Below are positions 8,305 to 16,555 of a stretch of 40,020 nucleotides of DNA, piece after piece. Position numbers and translations under genes: made by a program. Origin of the DNA: an uncultured Clostridia bacterium (GTDB taxonomy: Bacteria > Bacillota > Clostridia > Oscillospirales > Ruminococcaceae); NCBI GenBank assembly GCA_947166945.1, contig CAMVGH010000011.1, forward strand, positions 1-40,020. Reading direction: 5' to 3'. Position 1 is the stretch's first letter, and each line of letters begins with the position of its first letter. The notes under the pieces are model-generated. The model saw nothing but the letters and a program-made list of their open reading frames with translations, searched no databases and was not told the origin of the DNA.

Positions 8305-9249
8305 TTGAGAACTGCCATAACGGACAGGACGCTGTCCTACATAAAATATAACGAGGAACATGTCACAAAAGCAGAACTGGAAGCGTACACGAAAGCCGTG
8401 TTCGCGTGCGGGACCGACTACATCGAGATGAATGCGGCGACCGCAAAGCTGCTGGACGCGGAGGACTATTCCGAAAAATATATCCTCAATGTCCGCAGTT
8501 CCTTTGACCTCGGATTCTGCGCTGTGATGAAGTTCGCGTATGTAACGATACCTTTCGCGTTCGCCGGCTGGATAGAAAAAGTCCCCGACGATCAGCCGGT
8601 CATACTCGAAGTGAACGCCGACGAATACAGCGCGCAGGCGATACTGCTCTATCTGCGCCGCTTCACCTTTATACGCCGTATCGCGGCGGTAAGGCTCACA
8701 GGAGTAATGGGCGACGGGGTCGAATCCCTCATAAGGTGGTGCAGGAACAACTATTTCACTCCGGTGGATATCTGCCCCCTTAACACTATGATGACCGGGT
8801 CTGCCGACGCGGTGACTGCCGCGGACGCCGGGGCGTCGATGCTCACACTGTCCTTCGGACGCGGGTATTTCTATACTGCACTTGAGCAGTACCTCATAAA
8901 TGTGAATATCACCCGCAGGACCGTCATAAAGACCGATGTCGTGAAAGGGATATGTGTGGCGAGCCTGCTGTTCACCGATATTTTCGGAATGCTCCCCACC
9001 GGGCTTGCAAACCTCGCGGACACCGACCGCGAAGTCATGACCGCTGTGTACGATACCGAAACCGGAGTCATGTTCCGCCCGTACAGAGTGATGAAGCACA
9101 GCAGGTATGAGCCGCGGGAAAATATCGTCGAAAAGCGGATAAAGAGCATCGGACTTGAAAGAGATATAGAATCGGCTATTCTCGAAATGCTCAGAAAAGT
9201 GGATTTCAAGCTCTACAAGGAAATAACCAAACGCAACATTATTGATTGA
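8305..9249 (+). CDS. Degenerate DRE-TIM metallolyase-like protein (isopropylmalate/homocitrate synthase fold)
   Basis: A 314-residue protein read from a TTG start, chosen because GAAGGAGA sits at 8291-8298 and no closer ATG or GTG exists. The N-terminus ITDRTLS resembles the strand-1 motif of 2-isopropylmalate and homocitrate synthases (D-TLRDG), and DAVTAADAGASMLTLSFGRG resembles the late strand where LeuA/NifV have ANxLAAxxAGAxxVxxTVxGxG. The C-terminus (KRIKSIGLERDIESAILEML) also recalls NifV. However the RDG residues are replaced by SYI, and the HxHND metal motif region reads VDICPLN, so metal binding and Claisen condensation activity look lost. It could be a regulatory or scaffold relative, or an unusual NifV-omega-like subunit. 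The fold assignment comes from motif reading only and is moderate. Confidence 0.5.
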   Translation: MRTAITDRTLSYIKYNEEHVTKAELEAYTKAVFACGTDYIEMNAATAKLLDAEDYSEKYILNVRSSFDLGFCAVMKFAYVTIPFAFAGWIEKVPDDQPVILEVNADEYSAQAILLYLRRFTFIRRIAAVRLTGVMGDGVESLIRWCRNNYFTPVDICPLNTMMTGSADAVTAADAGASMLTLSFGRGYFYTALEQYLINVNITRRTVIKTDVVKGICVASLLFTDIFGMLPTGLANLADTDREVMTAVYDTETGVMFRPYRVMKHSRYEPRENIVEKRIKSIGLERDIESAILEMLRKVDFKLYKEITKRNIID

Positions 9250-9281
9250 AGTGTGACACCACTGACATAACGGAGGGGAAA

Positions 9282-10370
9282 ATGGACAACGGCATAGTCG
9301 CTTACAAATGCCCGTCATGCGGCGCACCGCTCGCCTATACTACCGAAACGCAGGATTTCGGGTGCGTCTATTGCGGATCGCACTACACAAAAGAGACTCT
9401 CGATGCTCCTCTTGAGGGGCATACGGAAAAAATAAGCCCTGAGGAATCCGAACTTTACGAAAAGCAGAAGAAATTCGGAGAAGAAAATATACTGTATCTC
9501 TGTCCGGGCTGCGGAGCCGCCATAATCACCGACTCGGAGCTTTCGGCATCATCGGAGTGCGCCTACTGCCACAGTACGGTCGTGCTGTCCGGCAGACTTG
9601 CGGGCGAGTACCGGCCGGACAAGATAATCCCGTTCACCAAAACACGCGACGACGCGGTAGCACAGTTCCGCGCATGGACGAACAAGAAGAAATTCTTCAT
9701 GGCAAAGGGCTTCGGAAGTGAGGAAGCCATCTCAAAATTACAGGGCATCTATATCCCGTTCTGGCTGGCGGATTGCAGCGTCGAAGGCAGAATGAGCGCC
9801 GTCGCTTCCAATACGGTATCCAGAGTACGAAAAGGTGATTTCATAATCACCACCGAGGCAAAATACGATATCTGCCGCGAAGGAAGCATCATCTATCAGG
9901 GCGTGCCGGCAGACGGTTCTTCCAGCGCCGACGATGCACTGATGGACAGCATCGAGCCATTCGACTATACAAAGCTCGTGGAATTTGATATGTCATACCT
10001 TTCCGGTCACAGCGCACAGCGTTACGATGTGCCTAAGGACATGGTATTCCCCCGAATCAACAACCGGGTGCTCGAAGCTACCGAAAAAGTGTTCAGAGAC
10101 AGCATCAAAGGCTACGGAAGTGTTAATATCGGCTCCAAATATTTCGCCGTGAACAATATCAACTGGCAGCACGTAATGCTCCCGGTATGGTTCATGTCCT
10201 ACAAATACAAGGACAGAATGTACTACTACGCAATGAACGGACAGACCGGAAAATTCGGCGGAATGATCCCGATGAACAAGGGCAAGCTGTTCCTGTTCGC
10301 GGTATGTCTCCCGTTCCTCGCAGCTCTCGTGCTCTCGCTGATCCTGGCGTTTCTGGGAGGTGCGGCATGA
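9282..10370 (+). CDS. Double zinc-ribbon membrane-anchored protein
   Basis: A 362-residue protein with two zinc ribbons near the N-terminus: CPSCGAPL paired with CVYCGS (about residues 10-35), and CPGCGAAI paired with CAYCHS (about 73-100). A long middle domain (about 110-325) is rich in Trp and Tyr, and the C-terminus carries one strong hydrophobic segment (about 335-358). This layout is common in Firmicutes as TFIIB-type zinc-ribbon proteins of unknown function. The start ATG at 9282 follows GGAGGGG; an upstream in-frame ATG at 9246 overlaps the preceding gene's end and lacks a ribosome binding site. It lies 32 bp after the TIM-barrel gene and overlaps the TPM gene by 3 bases, so all three are one transcript. 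Role unknown. Confidence 0.8.
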   Translation: MDNGIVAYKCPSCGAPLAYTTETQDFGCVYCGSHYTKETLDAPLEGHTEKISPEESELYEKQKKFGEENILYLCPGCGAAIITDSELSASSECAYCHSTVVLSGRLAGEYRPDKIIPFTKTRDDAVAQFRAWTNKKKFFMAKGFGSEEAISKLQGIYIPFWLADCSVEGRMSAVASNTVSRVRKGDFIITTEAKYDICREGSIIYQGVPADGSSSADDALMDSIEPFDYTKLVEFDMSYLSGHSAQRYDVPKDMVFPRINNRVLEATEKVFRDSIKGYGSVNIGSKYFAVNNINWQHVMLPVWFMSYKYKDRMYYYAMNGQTGKFGGMIPMNKGKLFLFAVCLPFLAALVLSLILAFLGGAA

Positions 10371-11203
10371 AAAGACTGATATGCATATTCGCCTCCGCGA
10401 TAATCTGCGCGGTCATGCTGTGCGTACCCGCTTGCGCGGCGAAAAAAGCAGGCGCATGGGTGATCGACGACGCACAGGCATTCACCTCCGATGAGCGCAG
10501 TCTCATTCTGAGTGAGGCTGAGGAAACCGCGGAAAAGACCGGATTCAACATAGTCGTATTCACCTCGGACAATGTAGGATCCGACAAATCCGACTACGGT
10601 GTCACCGATTTCGCAGACCTCAAATACGAAGAAATCTGCGGCATGAATACCGACGGCATACTTCTCTTCATAAACTTCGACAACAAGTATGACCGCATAT
10701 CGACCAGCGGTGCCTGCATCAACTATTTCAGCGACTACCGCATAGACAATATGTGGGACGACATGGACAGGTGTTTTGCCGACAATGATTATTTCGGCGT
10801 GGCGATCACGTTCATCGACGACGTCGGAAAATACTACGATGCCGGCAAGGTGAACAACCAGCAGGAGGTACTCGGCAGGGAAGTTGATATCGATTACGTA
10901 CTCGGCGACTTCTTCTCCAGCTTCATGTTCACCGGATTCGGAGCTATGATAGTCGCTGTCTGCCTGTATGCTTGCTTCTCGAAGAACTATCAGATCGAAA
11001 AGCCGGAGACACGCGGCTACACCCTTAAAGACTCCCTTTACTTCTCGACCCGTACCGACAGATTTACCGGCAACGTGACCCACCGGAGCTACGCCCCGCG
11101 CAGTTCCTCGTCCCACAGCAGCGGCCGCAGTCACAGCGGTCACAGCTCCACACACCATTCCTCTTCCGGCGGGCGTCACGGCGGCGGCGGACATCACAGA
11201 TAA
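10367..11203 (+). CDS. TPM-domain secreted/membrane protein with Ser/His/Gly-rich tail
   Basis: 278 residues: signal peptide (1-24, ending ACA-AKK), a TPM-type domain (about 28-170; start VIDDAQAFTSDE, then NIVVFTSDN and NTDGILLFINFDNK), one transmembrane helix (about 190-210), and a low-complexity C-terminus of Ser, His and Gly ending in HGGGGHHR. TPM proteins (Psb32/TLP18.3/MOLO-1 family) are linked to acid phosphatase or membrane-complex maintenance functions; the bacterial role is unsettled. The ATG at 10367 overlaps the TGA of the zinc-ribbon gene (ATGA) and has GGGAGG upstream, indicating translational coupling. The His-rich tail might bind metal, which is inference. Confidence 0.8.
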   Translation: MKRLICIFASAIICAVMLCVPACAAKKAGAWVIDDAQAFTSDERSLILSEAEETAEKTGFNIVVFTSDNVGSDKSDYGVTDFADLKYEEICGMNTDGILLFINFDNKYDRISTSGACINYFSDYRIDNMWDDMDRCFADNDYFGVAITFIDDVGKYYDAGKVNNQQEVLGREVDIDYVLGDFFSSFMFTGFGAMIVAVCLYACFSKNYQIEKPETRGYTLKDSLYFSTRTDRFTGNVTHRSYAPRSSSSHSSGRSHSGHSSTHHSSSGGRHGGGGHHR

Positions 11204-11271
11204 GTCCGATGAACGCAGCAGCCGTCTGCGGAGACTTATATGAAGCAACAGGGACGACCCCATAAAAAATG

Positions 11272-11300
11272 AAGCGATGATCGCAGAACGGTCATCGCTT
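11272..11300 (-). terminator. Terminator of the cobalamin operon
   Basis: AAGCGATGA (11272-11280) pairs with TCATCGCTT (11292-11300). On the minus strand the hairpin contains the cobD stop codon and is followed by CATTTTTTATG, a U-tract. On the plus strand the hairpin is followed by ATTTGTTATTT, so it may also stop the TPM operon. Confidence 0.75.
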
Positions 11301-12302
11301 ATTTGTTATTTCATCTATTGCCGCGGCAAGAACCTCATTTTCCGCATGGGTGCGGACAGCTATACGGAACCAGCCCTGCTCCAGTCCGGAGTAATTTGAA
11401 CAGTTCCGGATAAGGATACCCTTTTCAAGAAGCAATTCGTCAAGGGGGATACCGCACCGGAACAGTATGAAATTCGCGTCCGACGGGATCACATCAAAAC
11501 CGTGCGCGGCGAGCATTCCGGCGAGATATCCGCGTTCGTCCGAAATGAGAGAGACAGCGCTTTTCAGATACTCCTTCTCGTCAAGCGCCGCTGTTCCCGC
11601 AGCCTGCGCAGGCACGGACACGCTCCAGAACTGTCCCGAGCCGCGCACTCTGCCGGCAAGCTCCGTGTTTCCGAAAAGTGCGTACCCCAGCCGCAGCCCT
11701 GCCATAGCGTATGTCTTCGTGAACGCTTTGAGAATAATGACATTCTTATTCATAAACGGTCTGACACTGCGCGTTTCCGCATTCCCGCAAAGGTCTATGA
11801 AACATTCGTCACACAGGAATACCGCACCTGTCTCTATGCATTTTTCACACAGAATTTTCAGCGATTCCCGGTCATACAGTCTGCCGGTCGGATTGTTCGG
11901 ATTGCAGAGTATTATCATATCCGTGCTGTCCGAAGGCGCTTCACAGATGTGTTCCGGCGGGTATTCACCGATCACGCAGCCTGCTTCCGAAAGCGCTTTT
12001 CCGTACTCCGAAAATGTCGGAGCGGCTATCAGTGCATTCTTGGGGCTCAGGGCGTGTATTGTCCGGTAGATGAGATCGTCCGCCCCATTGCCGCAGACGA
12101 TGTTTTCCGCCGGGAGATCTTCATACCGGGAAAGTTTACCGATAAGTTCCCGGCAGTACGGGTCCGGGTAGCGGTCACTTCCGGATATTGCGGAGACGGC
12201 GGCTTTTTTCACGCTCTCCGGCATTCCGAGGGGATTAAGATTTGCGGAGAAATCGTACAGTATTTTTCTCCCGCTGATATTTCCGCCGTGTATGTCATTC
12301 AT
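11292..12302 (-). CDS. cobD: Threonine-phosphate decarboxylase / histidinol-phosphate aminotransferase-like (CobD)
   Basis: A fold-type I PLP enzyme of 336 residues. Visible marks: NLNPLGMP near the N-terminus, CNPNNPTGRLY, CDECFIDL and the PLP lysine in AFTKTYAMAGLRLGY. In the cobalamin pathway CobD decarboxylates L-threonine-O-3-phosphate to (R)-1-amino-2-propanol phosphate, the arm attached by CbiB. Its place right after cbiB supports CobD rather than HisC. The start ATG at 12300-12302 overlaps the cbiB stop (ATGA) and follows GGGGTGAT; the frame is open further upstream but that part lies inside cbiB. Last gene of the operon. Confidence 0.88.
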   Translation of the reverse strand: MNDIHGGNISGRKILYDFSANLNPLGMPESVKKAAVSAISGSDRYPDPYCRELIGKLSRYEDLPAENIVCGNGADDLIYRTIHALSPKNALIAAPTFSEYGKALSEAGCVIGEYPPEHICEAPSDSTDMIILCNPNNPTGRLYDRESLKILCEKCIETGAVFLCDECFIDLCGNAETRSVRPFMNKNVIILKAFTKTYAMAGLRLGYALFGNTELAGRVRGSGQFWSVSVPAQAAGTAALDEKEYLKSAVSLISDERGYLAGMLAAHGFDVIPSDANFILFRCGIPLDELLLEKGILIRNCSNYSGLEQGWFRIAVRTHAENEVLAAAIDEITNKR

Positions 12303-13267
12303 GCAGAGATCACCCCGCATATCAACGCCCGCAGCATCGCCGCCAGCACAAGAATTATCACCGAAGTAAGATACATGAGTCTGTTCGCACGGGGTATGTC
12401 CTCGTTCTCTATCGGTCGTATATCGTCGCCGATGTACTCCTTTTTGTGAAGCTCTCCGAAGTAGTACGCGTCCCCCGCAAGGCGCACATCGAGCGCACCC
12501 GCGCACACCGACTCCGTCTGTGCGGAGTTGGGGCTTGCGTGCTTCCGTCTGTCGCGCTTCCATATCTTAAAAGCGTTTTTGCCGTCAAGACCGAGGAGGA
12601 ATGACGATAATATCATCATCAGAGCTGTGAGTCTGGACGGGATATAATTCAGCACATCGTCTGACTTTGCGGCGAATTTCCCGATCCTGCCGTATTTTTC
12701 GTTATTATAGCCTATCATGGAATCCATGGTGTTCGCCGCCTTGTAGAATACGCCGCCCACGGCTCCGAACAGTGCCATAAAGATGATCGGAGCGGTCACG
12801 CCGTCCGAGGTATTCTCCGCCACAGTCTCCACTGCCGCACGTATTATCCCGCTTTCGTCAAGGACCGCCGTATCACGTCCGACTATCATGGAAACGGCTT
12901 TGCGGGCTTTTTCCGTGTCATGCTCCCTGAAAGCATGATACACTTTCATACTCTCGTCACGCAGGCACTTCGCGGCCAGCATATAATAGCAGAGTATGCT
13001 CTCCGCAGCCACACCGAGCCACACATTGACCGTATAACAAAGGAACAGCAGTCCCCATGCCGTCCCGGCGGACAGCAGAAGAACAGTCACCGCAAGAAAT
13101 ACGCCCCCCGCGGTGAGGTTTCTGAAATGCGCCCGCACAAATTTCTCAAGCGCAGATATGAGCCGTCCGATGAGCCGTATCGGGTGCGGCAGACTGTAAG
13201 GATCACCGAGCAGGCAGTCCAGCAGGAACCCTGTCACAAGCGGCAGTACCGGTATCAGGAAATTCAT
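12299..13267 (-). CDS. cbiB: Adenosylcobinamide-phosphate synthase CbiB
   Basis: CbiB is a membrane enzyme that joins adenosylcobyric acid to the aminopropanol (phosphate) arm. The 322-residue product has the family start LDCLLGDPYSLPHPIRLIGR, several hydrophobic segments, VAENTSDGVTAPIIF, GAVGGVFYKAANTMDSMIGY and DVLNYIPSRLTAL, all typical. It overlaps cobC by 4 bases (ATGA) upstream and cobD by 4 bases downstream. Its presence means the bacterium can build or extend cobinamide from cobyric acid; no corrin-ring genes lie in this window. Confidence 0.94.
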   Translation of the reverse strand: MNFLIPVLPLVTGFLLDCLLGDPYSLPHPIRLIGRLISALEKFVRAHFRNLTAGGVFLAVTVLLLSAGTAWGLLFLCYTVNVWLGVAAESILCYYMLAAKCLRDESMKVYHAFREHDTEKARKAVSMIVGRDTAVLDESGIIRAAVETVAENTSDGVTAPIIFMALFGAVGGVFYKAANTMDSMIGYNNEKYGRIGKFAAKSDDVLNYIPSRLTALMMILSSFLLGLDGKNAFKIWKRDRRKHASPNSAQTESVCAGALDVRLAGDAYYFGELHKKEYIGDDIRPIENEDIPRANRLMYLTSVIILVLAAMLRALICGVISA

Positions 13268-13824
13268 ATCGCTCCCCTGATCTCTGTTTTTTCGCCGTCA
13301 TATTCTGTCATAAAGCCGTGACCGTTCTCTGTGATATATTCATAGAATTCCTTATGAGGCACCGCGAACCTCTCCATTATCGACATTATTGTGCCGCCGT
13401 GAGCGATCAGCGATATTGTGCCGCAGTTCCCGTTTTCACCGACCGCACGCAGGAATCCCCGCACACAGCGTTCGCGGAACCCGTCAACATCTTCGCCTTC
13501 CGGCGGAGCGGTCATTCCGTTATTGGCTATCCACTTCATATAGACCGGATCCCCGTCCATTTCCGCATGGCACTTTCCCTCGAATATACCGAAATCACAT
13601 TCCCTCAGTTCGTCATAAACCAGCGGTTTCTTATCCGGGTATATTATACCGGCTGTCTGCAAACAGCGCAGCATGGGGCTTGAAACAACAATATCACACG
13701 CGGGGTACACTATCCCCGCAAGCTCCGCTATGCCCTCTTCACAAAGGGGCTGATCGGTGCGCCCGATAAAGCGCTTTTCGATATTTCCCGCAATCTTTCC
13801 GTGGCGTATGAGATTTATCTTCAC
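13264..13824 (-). CDS. cobC: Histidine phosphatase, probable alpha-ribazole-5'-phosphate phosphatase CobC
   Basis: A 186-residue phosphoglycerate-mutase-type phosphatase with the catalytic LIRHGK at residues 5-10, SSPMLRCLQTA, ELRECDFGIFEG and the second catalytic His in LIAHGGTI. CobC removes the phosphate from alpha-ribazole-5'-phosphate (or from adenosylcobalamin-5'-phosphate) at the end of nucleotide loop assembly. I chose GTG at 13824: it overlaps the upstream TGA (GTGA), has GGAGGTG 6 bases before it, and puts the RHG motif at the usual place. An upstream ATG at 13917 would add 31 residues lying entirely inside the neighbour. Confidence 0.85.
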   Translation of the reverse strand: MKINLIRHGKIAGNIEKRFIGRTDQPLCEEGIAELAGIVYPACDIVVSSPMLRCLQTAGIIYPDKKPLVYDELRECDFGIFEGKCHAEMDGDPVYMKWIANNGMTAPPEGEDVDGFRERCVRGFLRAVGENGNCGTISLIAHGGTIMSIMERFAVPHKEFYEYITENGHGFMTEYDGEKTEIRGAI

Positions 13825-14189
13825 TTTATCACCTCCGGGATACCGCAGCAGACGCGGACAACTTCCTCCGCACGGGAGGCGAGGATACACCCCGCACGTC
13901 CGGTCATCTCCCGCCATACCCGCTCGCTCTTTTCAAGCGGTATTATGCCGCTGCCTATCTCATTGACAATTACAACTTCAAATTCGGTTTCCCGCGTGAA
14001 TTTCAGCGGGTCTTCACCGCTTTCCGACAGCCGCTTTACCGCAAGTTCATAATGCTTCACGTATTTTGCCTTTTTCAGCGCGGACAGCTCACAGCTCCCG
14101 CCGTCCGCGATATCGCCGTCCGACAGGGAAAACCGCTTCTTCGCGTAATCCGTCTTTCCCTGGAACGCTCCGCCTGTTATCATTACCAT
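13821..14189 (-). CDS. Short CobU-like P-loop protein
   Basis: A 122-residue P-loop protein related to CobU (adenosylcobinamide kinase/guanylyltransferase). It has a Walker A ITGGAFQGKT at the N-terminus and the CobU C-terminal signature VNEIGSGIIPLEKSERVWRE followed by GRAGCILASRAEEVVRVCCGIP. The middle is about 50 residues shorter than in CobU, and the His that carries the GMP in the guanylyltransferase step is not visible. A second, longer CobU is encoded two genes upstream, so this is a paralogue. It overlaps cobS by 7 bases (ATG at 14189; another ATG at 14183). Possible roles are the kinase step only, or a regulatory subunit; both are inference. Confidence 0.75.
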   Translation of the reverse strand: MVMITGGAFQGKTDYAKKRFSLSDGDIADGGSCELSALKKAKYVKHYELAVKRLSESGEDPLKFTRETEFEVVIVNEIGSGIIPLEKSERVWREMTGRAGCILASRAEEVVRVCCGIPEVIK

Positions 14190-14965
14190 AATAATGCTGT
14201 CAACACCTCAAGTCTTTCTGCAATATACACCGCTGCGAGTATCGCCGTTTCTGTGATCTGGAGGAACCAGCCCTCTGTGTCGCCTGTTATACCTCCGAAA
14301 TTCCTGTATGAGAAAAATCTGTAAAAAACAAAGCTGAGAGCCGCCGCCGCACATACGATGACCCCGATGTTCGGCGCACCGGAGAGGAATATCACCGCAG
14401 CCGCGCACAGCAGCACTATGACCGCAAGCACAGACACCGTCACCGCTTTGTGAGCGGGCTTCACGAAATTCTGCAATGCTCCCCCGCTTTTTGCCGATCG
14501 GAATGTCACCGCAGCAAGCCCGCTCAGCGACCGGGAAAGCACATACCCCACAGCGGCAGCGAAACAGTTCTTTATCTCGCAGAACAGTCCGAACTGCAAT
14601 ATAAACATTCCGCACAGACCTATAACGGCAAAAGAGCCGATGTGCGGGTCCTTCATTATTTCAAGGCGTTTCTGTCTGTCCGAGTATGATGATATCGCGT
14701 CGGTGGTATCACAGAAACCGTCGATATGTATGCCGCCTGTAACTATCACCGGTATAAGGACACACACCGCAGCGTTTACCGCGCTGCCGATGCCCGCGGC
14801 ATGGCAGACCCGCTGCCACAGCAGCAGCAGCGCTCCTATGACCGCGCCGATCAGCGGAAAAAAGCACAGTGAATACCGTCTGTTTTCCTCTTTCCATTCC
14901 ACCCCCGGCATGGGTATGCGCGAGTACATCAGAAACGCACTCGCAAGTGACCTCAGAAATATCAT
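14183..14965 (-). CDS. cobS: Adenosylcobinamide-GDP ribazoletransferase (cobalamin synthase) CobS
   Basis: CobS is the membrane enzyme that joins AdoCbi-GDP with alpha-ribazole(-phosphate) to give AdoCbl(-phosphate). The 260-residue protein starts with the typical SAFLMYSRIPMP, has the metal-binding motif HIDGFCDTTDAISSYSDR near residues 78-95 and MKDPHIGSFAV after it, plus about six to seven hydrophobic helices. Its ATG at 14965 overlaps the cobU stop (ATGA) and follows AAGGTGA. Confidence 0.94.
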   Translation of the reverse strand: MIFLRSLASAFLMYSRIPMPGVEWKEENRRYSLCFFPLIGAVIGALLLLWQRVCHAAGIGSAVNAAVCVLIPVIVTGGIHIDGFCDTTDAISSYSDRQKRLEIMKDPHIGSFAVIGLCGMFILQFGLFCEIKNCFAAAVGYVLSRSLSGLAAVTFRSAKSGGALQNFVKPAHKAVTVSVLAVIVLLCAAAVIFLSGAPNIGVIVCAAAALSFVFYRFFSYRNFGGITGDTEGWFLQITETAILAAVYIAERLEVLTALLW

Positions 14966-15480
14966 AATTCACCTTTCAGAATAACGGGGATCCCATAAAC
15001 GCACTCTGCCACATTGTCCGCGAGCGCGGCGGCAAGTACGTTCAGCCTTCCCATTGCCTCTATGTATCCGTTGGTCTCCGGACTGTAATCAATACCGTCC
15101 GAGCCGACATTATTGGTGACTATCACCAGCGTTCCCGCAACACGGTGCAGATGCTCAATACCCCGCATTACCCGCTCTGTGGGATCTGTAACAATGCCGT
15201 TATCCGGGAACATTTCATTCGCACAGAGATTTCCCAGACATTCCAGCAATACCGCACAGTTTTCCGGCAGTTCCAGTTCGTCCAGTCCGGTGTATTTTTC
15301 TATCGTTTCAAAACCCCTGCCCGCCCGTATCTTCCGGTGCCGTTCTATTGCTGCATGAGCTTCTTCGCCGTAGGGCTGCATTGTCGCTATGTATATCTTG
15401 TTTTCCGTGTAATTGTCCAGCAGACTCTCCGCAAGACGGGATTTCCCGCACTTCGAGCCGCCTGTTATAAGTGTTGTCAC
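14962..15480 (-). CDS. cobU: Adenosylcobinamide kinase / guanylyltransferase CobU
   Basis: CobU phosphorylates adenosylcobinamide and then transfers GMP to it. The 172-residue protein has Walker A ITGGSKCGKSRLAE at residues 5-18, IATMQPYGEEA, the region with the GMP-accepting His (IERHRKIRAGRGFET, His near 49), and LLECLGNLCANEMF. The C-terminal motif is unusual: NNVGSDGIDYSPETNGYIEA in place of NEVGxGIVPxxxLxRxFRD. The shorter paralogue downstream has the normal form of that motif. The start is GTG at 15480, overlapping the cobT stop (GTGA). Confidence 0.9.
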   Translation of the reverse strand: MTTLITGGSKCGKSRLAESLLDNYTENKIYIATMQPYGEEAHAAIERHRKIRAGRGFETIEKYTGLDELELPENCAVLLECLGNLCANEMFPDNGIVTDPTERVMRGIEHLHRVAGTLVIVTNNVGSDGIDYSPETNGYIEAMGRLNVLAAALADNVAECVYGIPVILKGEL

Positions 15481-16514
15481 AGCGGTATGTACCTTTCAAG
15501 TTCTATGCCGTCAAATGTATGCGCCCTGCGGTAAACGCTCAGCGCACAGTCCAGAAGCGGGAGCAGCATCAGTCCGCCCGTACCTTCCCCGAGCCGCATC
15601 TCCGCCTGTATCGGAGCTTTCAGTCCAAGACTGTCCAGCAGCAGTCTTCCGGCAGGCTCGGAGGAACAATGGCTGGCAAGCATATATCCCGCGGACTGCG
15701 GTGCCAGAGCTGCCGCGACCGCTGCGGCTGCCGCGGAGATAACACCGTCTATAACCACGGGTATATGATATAACGCACCGCCGAGGAAAAGCCCCGTCAT
15801 TCCGGCTATATCAAATCCGCCGAGTTTCGCAAGAAGCTCTGCGGGCTTTTTTCTGTCCGGCGCGTTCAGCGCTATCGCACGCTCTATCACTTCAATCTTC
15901 CGTGCAAGACGCACATCGTCGAGCCCCGCGCCCCTGCCTGTCACATCGCGGGGCGGCAGTCCCAGCAGCACAGATGTGAGCGCCGCCGCTGTGGTGGTAT
16001 TGCCTATCCCCATTTCCCCGGTGACTATTATCTGCGTTCCGCGCTCCTTGTGTTCTTTCACAAGCTCTATGCCGGTATTTATAGCTGCTTCCGCTTCTTC
16101 GGCGCTCATTGCCGCACCCGCCGCTATATTCCGCGTTCCGCAGGCGATCTTGCGGTTACGTGCGGAGGTATCGGCGGCAACTCCGATATCTACGGCTTCC
16201 ACCTGTGCGTTCACGGCTGCCGCTATGACATTCACGCTTGAATGCCCCGACACTATCTCGTCCGTACAAAGCGCGGTCACGCTGCTGTCCGACTGAGTGA
16301 CTCCCTCACAGACTACCCCGTTATCAGCGCACATCACTATCACGGCACGGCGGGATATATCGGGCATATCCGTACCCTGCACCGCCGCGAGCCTGCACAC
16401 TGCGTCCTCAAAAAGTCCGAGACTGCCGAGTGGCTTCGCTATGCTGTCCCAGCGGGCTTTTGCGGCTGCCGCGGCGTTCTTGTCCGGCGCAGATATATTG
16501 TTCAGAATTTTCAT
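15477..16514 (-). CDS. cobT: Nicotinate-nucleotide-dimethylbenzimidazole phosphoribosyltransferase CobT
   Basis: CobT activates the lower-ligand base by transferring ribose-5-phosphate from nicotinate mononucleotide, giving alpha-ribazole phosphate. The 345-residue protein shows KPLGSLG near residue 27, MCADNGVVCEGVTQSD, TGEMGIGNTTTAAA, GRGAGLDD, and the catalytic Glu310 in MRLGEGTGG. The start ATG at 16514 has AAAGGAAG upstream and follows the MmcQ-like gene by 41 bp. It overlaps cobU. No riboswitch-sized leader lies in front. Confidence 0.95.
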   Translation of the reverse strand: MKILNNISAPDKNAAAAAKARWDSIAKPLGSLGLFEDAVCRLAAVQGTDMPDISRRAVIVMCADNGVVCEGVTQSDSSVTALCTDEIVSGHSSVNVIAAAVNAQVEAVDIGVAADTSARNRKIACGTRNIAAGAAMSAEEAEAAINTGIELVKEHKERGTQIIVTGEMGIGNTTTAAALTSVLLGLPPRDVTGRGAGLDDVRLARKIEVIERAIALNAPDRKKPAELLAKLGGFDIAGMTGLFLGGALYHIPVVIDGVISAAAAAVAAALAPQSAGYMLASHCSSEPAGRLLLDSLGLKAPIQAEMRLGEGTGGLMLLPLLDCALSVYRRAHTFDGIELERYIPL

Positions 16515-16555
16515 TTTCTTCCTTTATTCCGATATATTTTCATTGTCTGAACGTA

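Noticed and set aside
10187-10366. Longer version of the TPM protein starting 180 bases upstream
   Set aside because: It would overlap the end of the zinc-ribbon gene and would place the signal peptide in the middle; the ATG at 10367 has a ribosome binding site and a clear signal sequence.
16515-16555. Cobalamin riboswitch before cobT
   Set aside because: Only 41 bases separate cobT from the preceding gene, and no B12-box-like sequence is visible there or in the leader of the whole operon.
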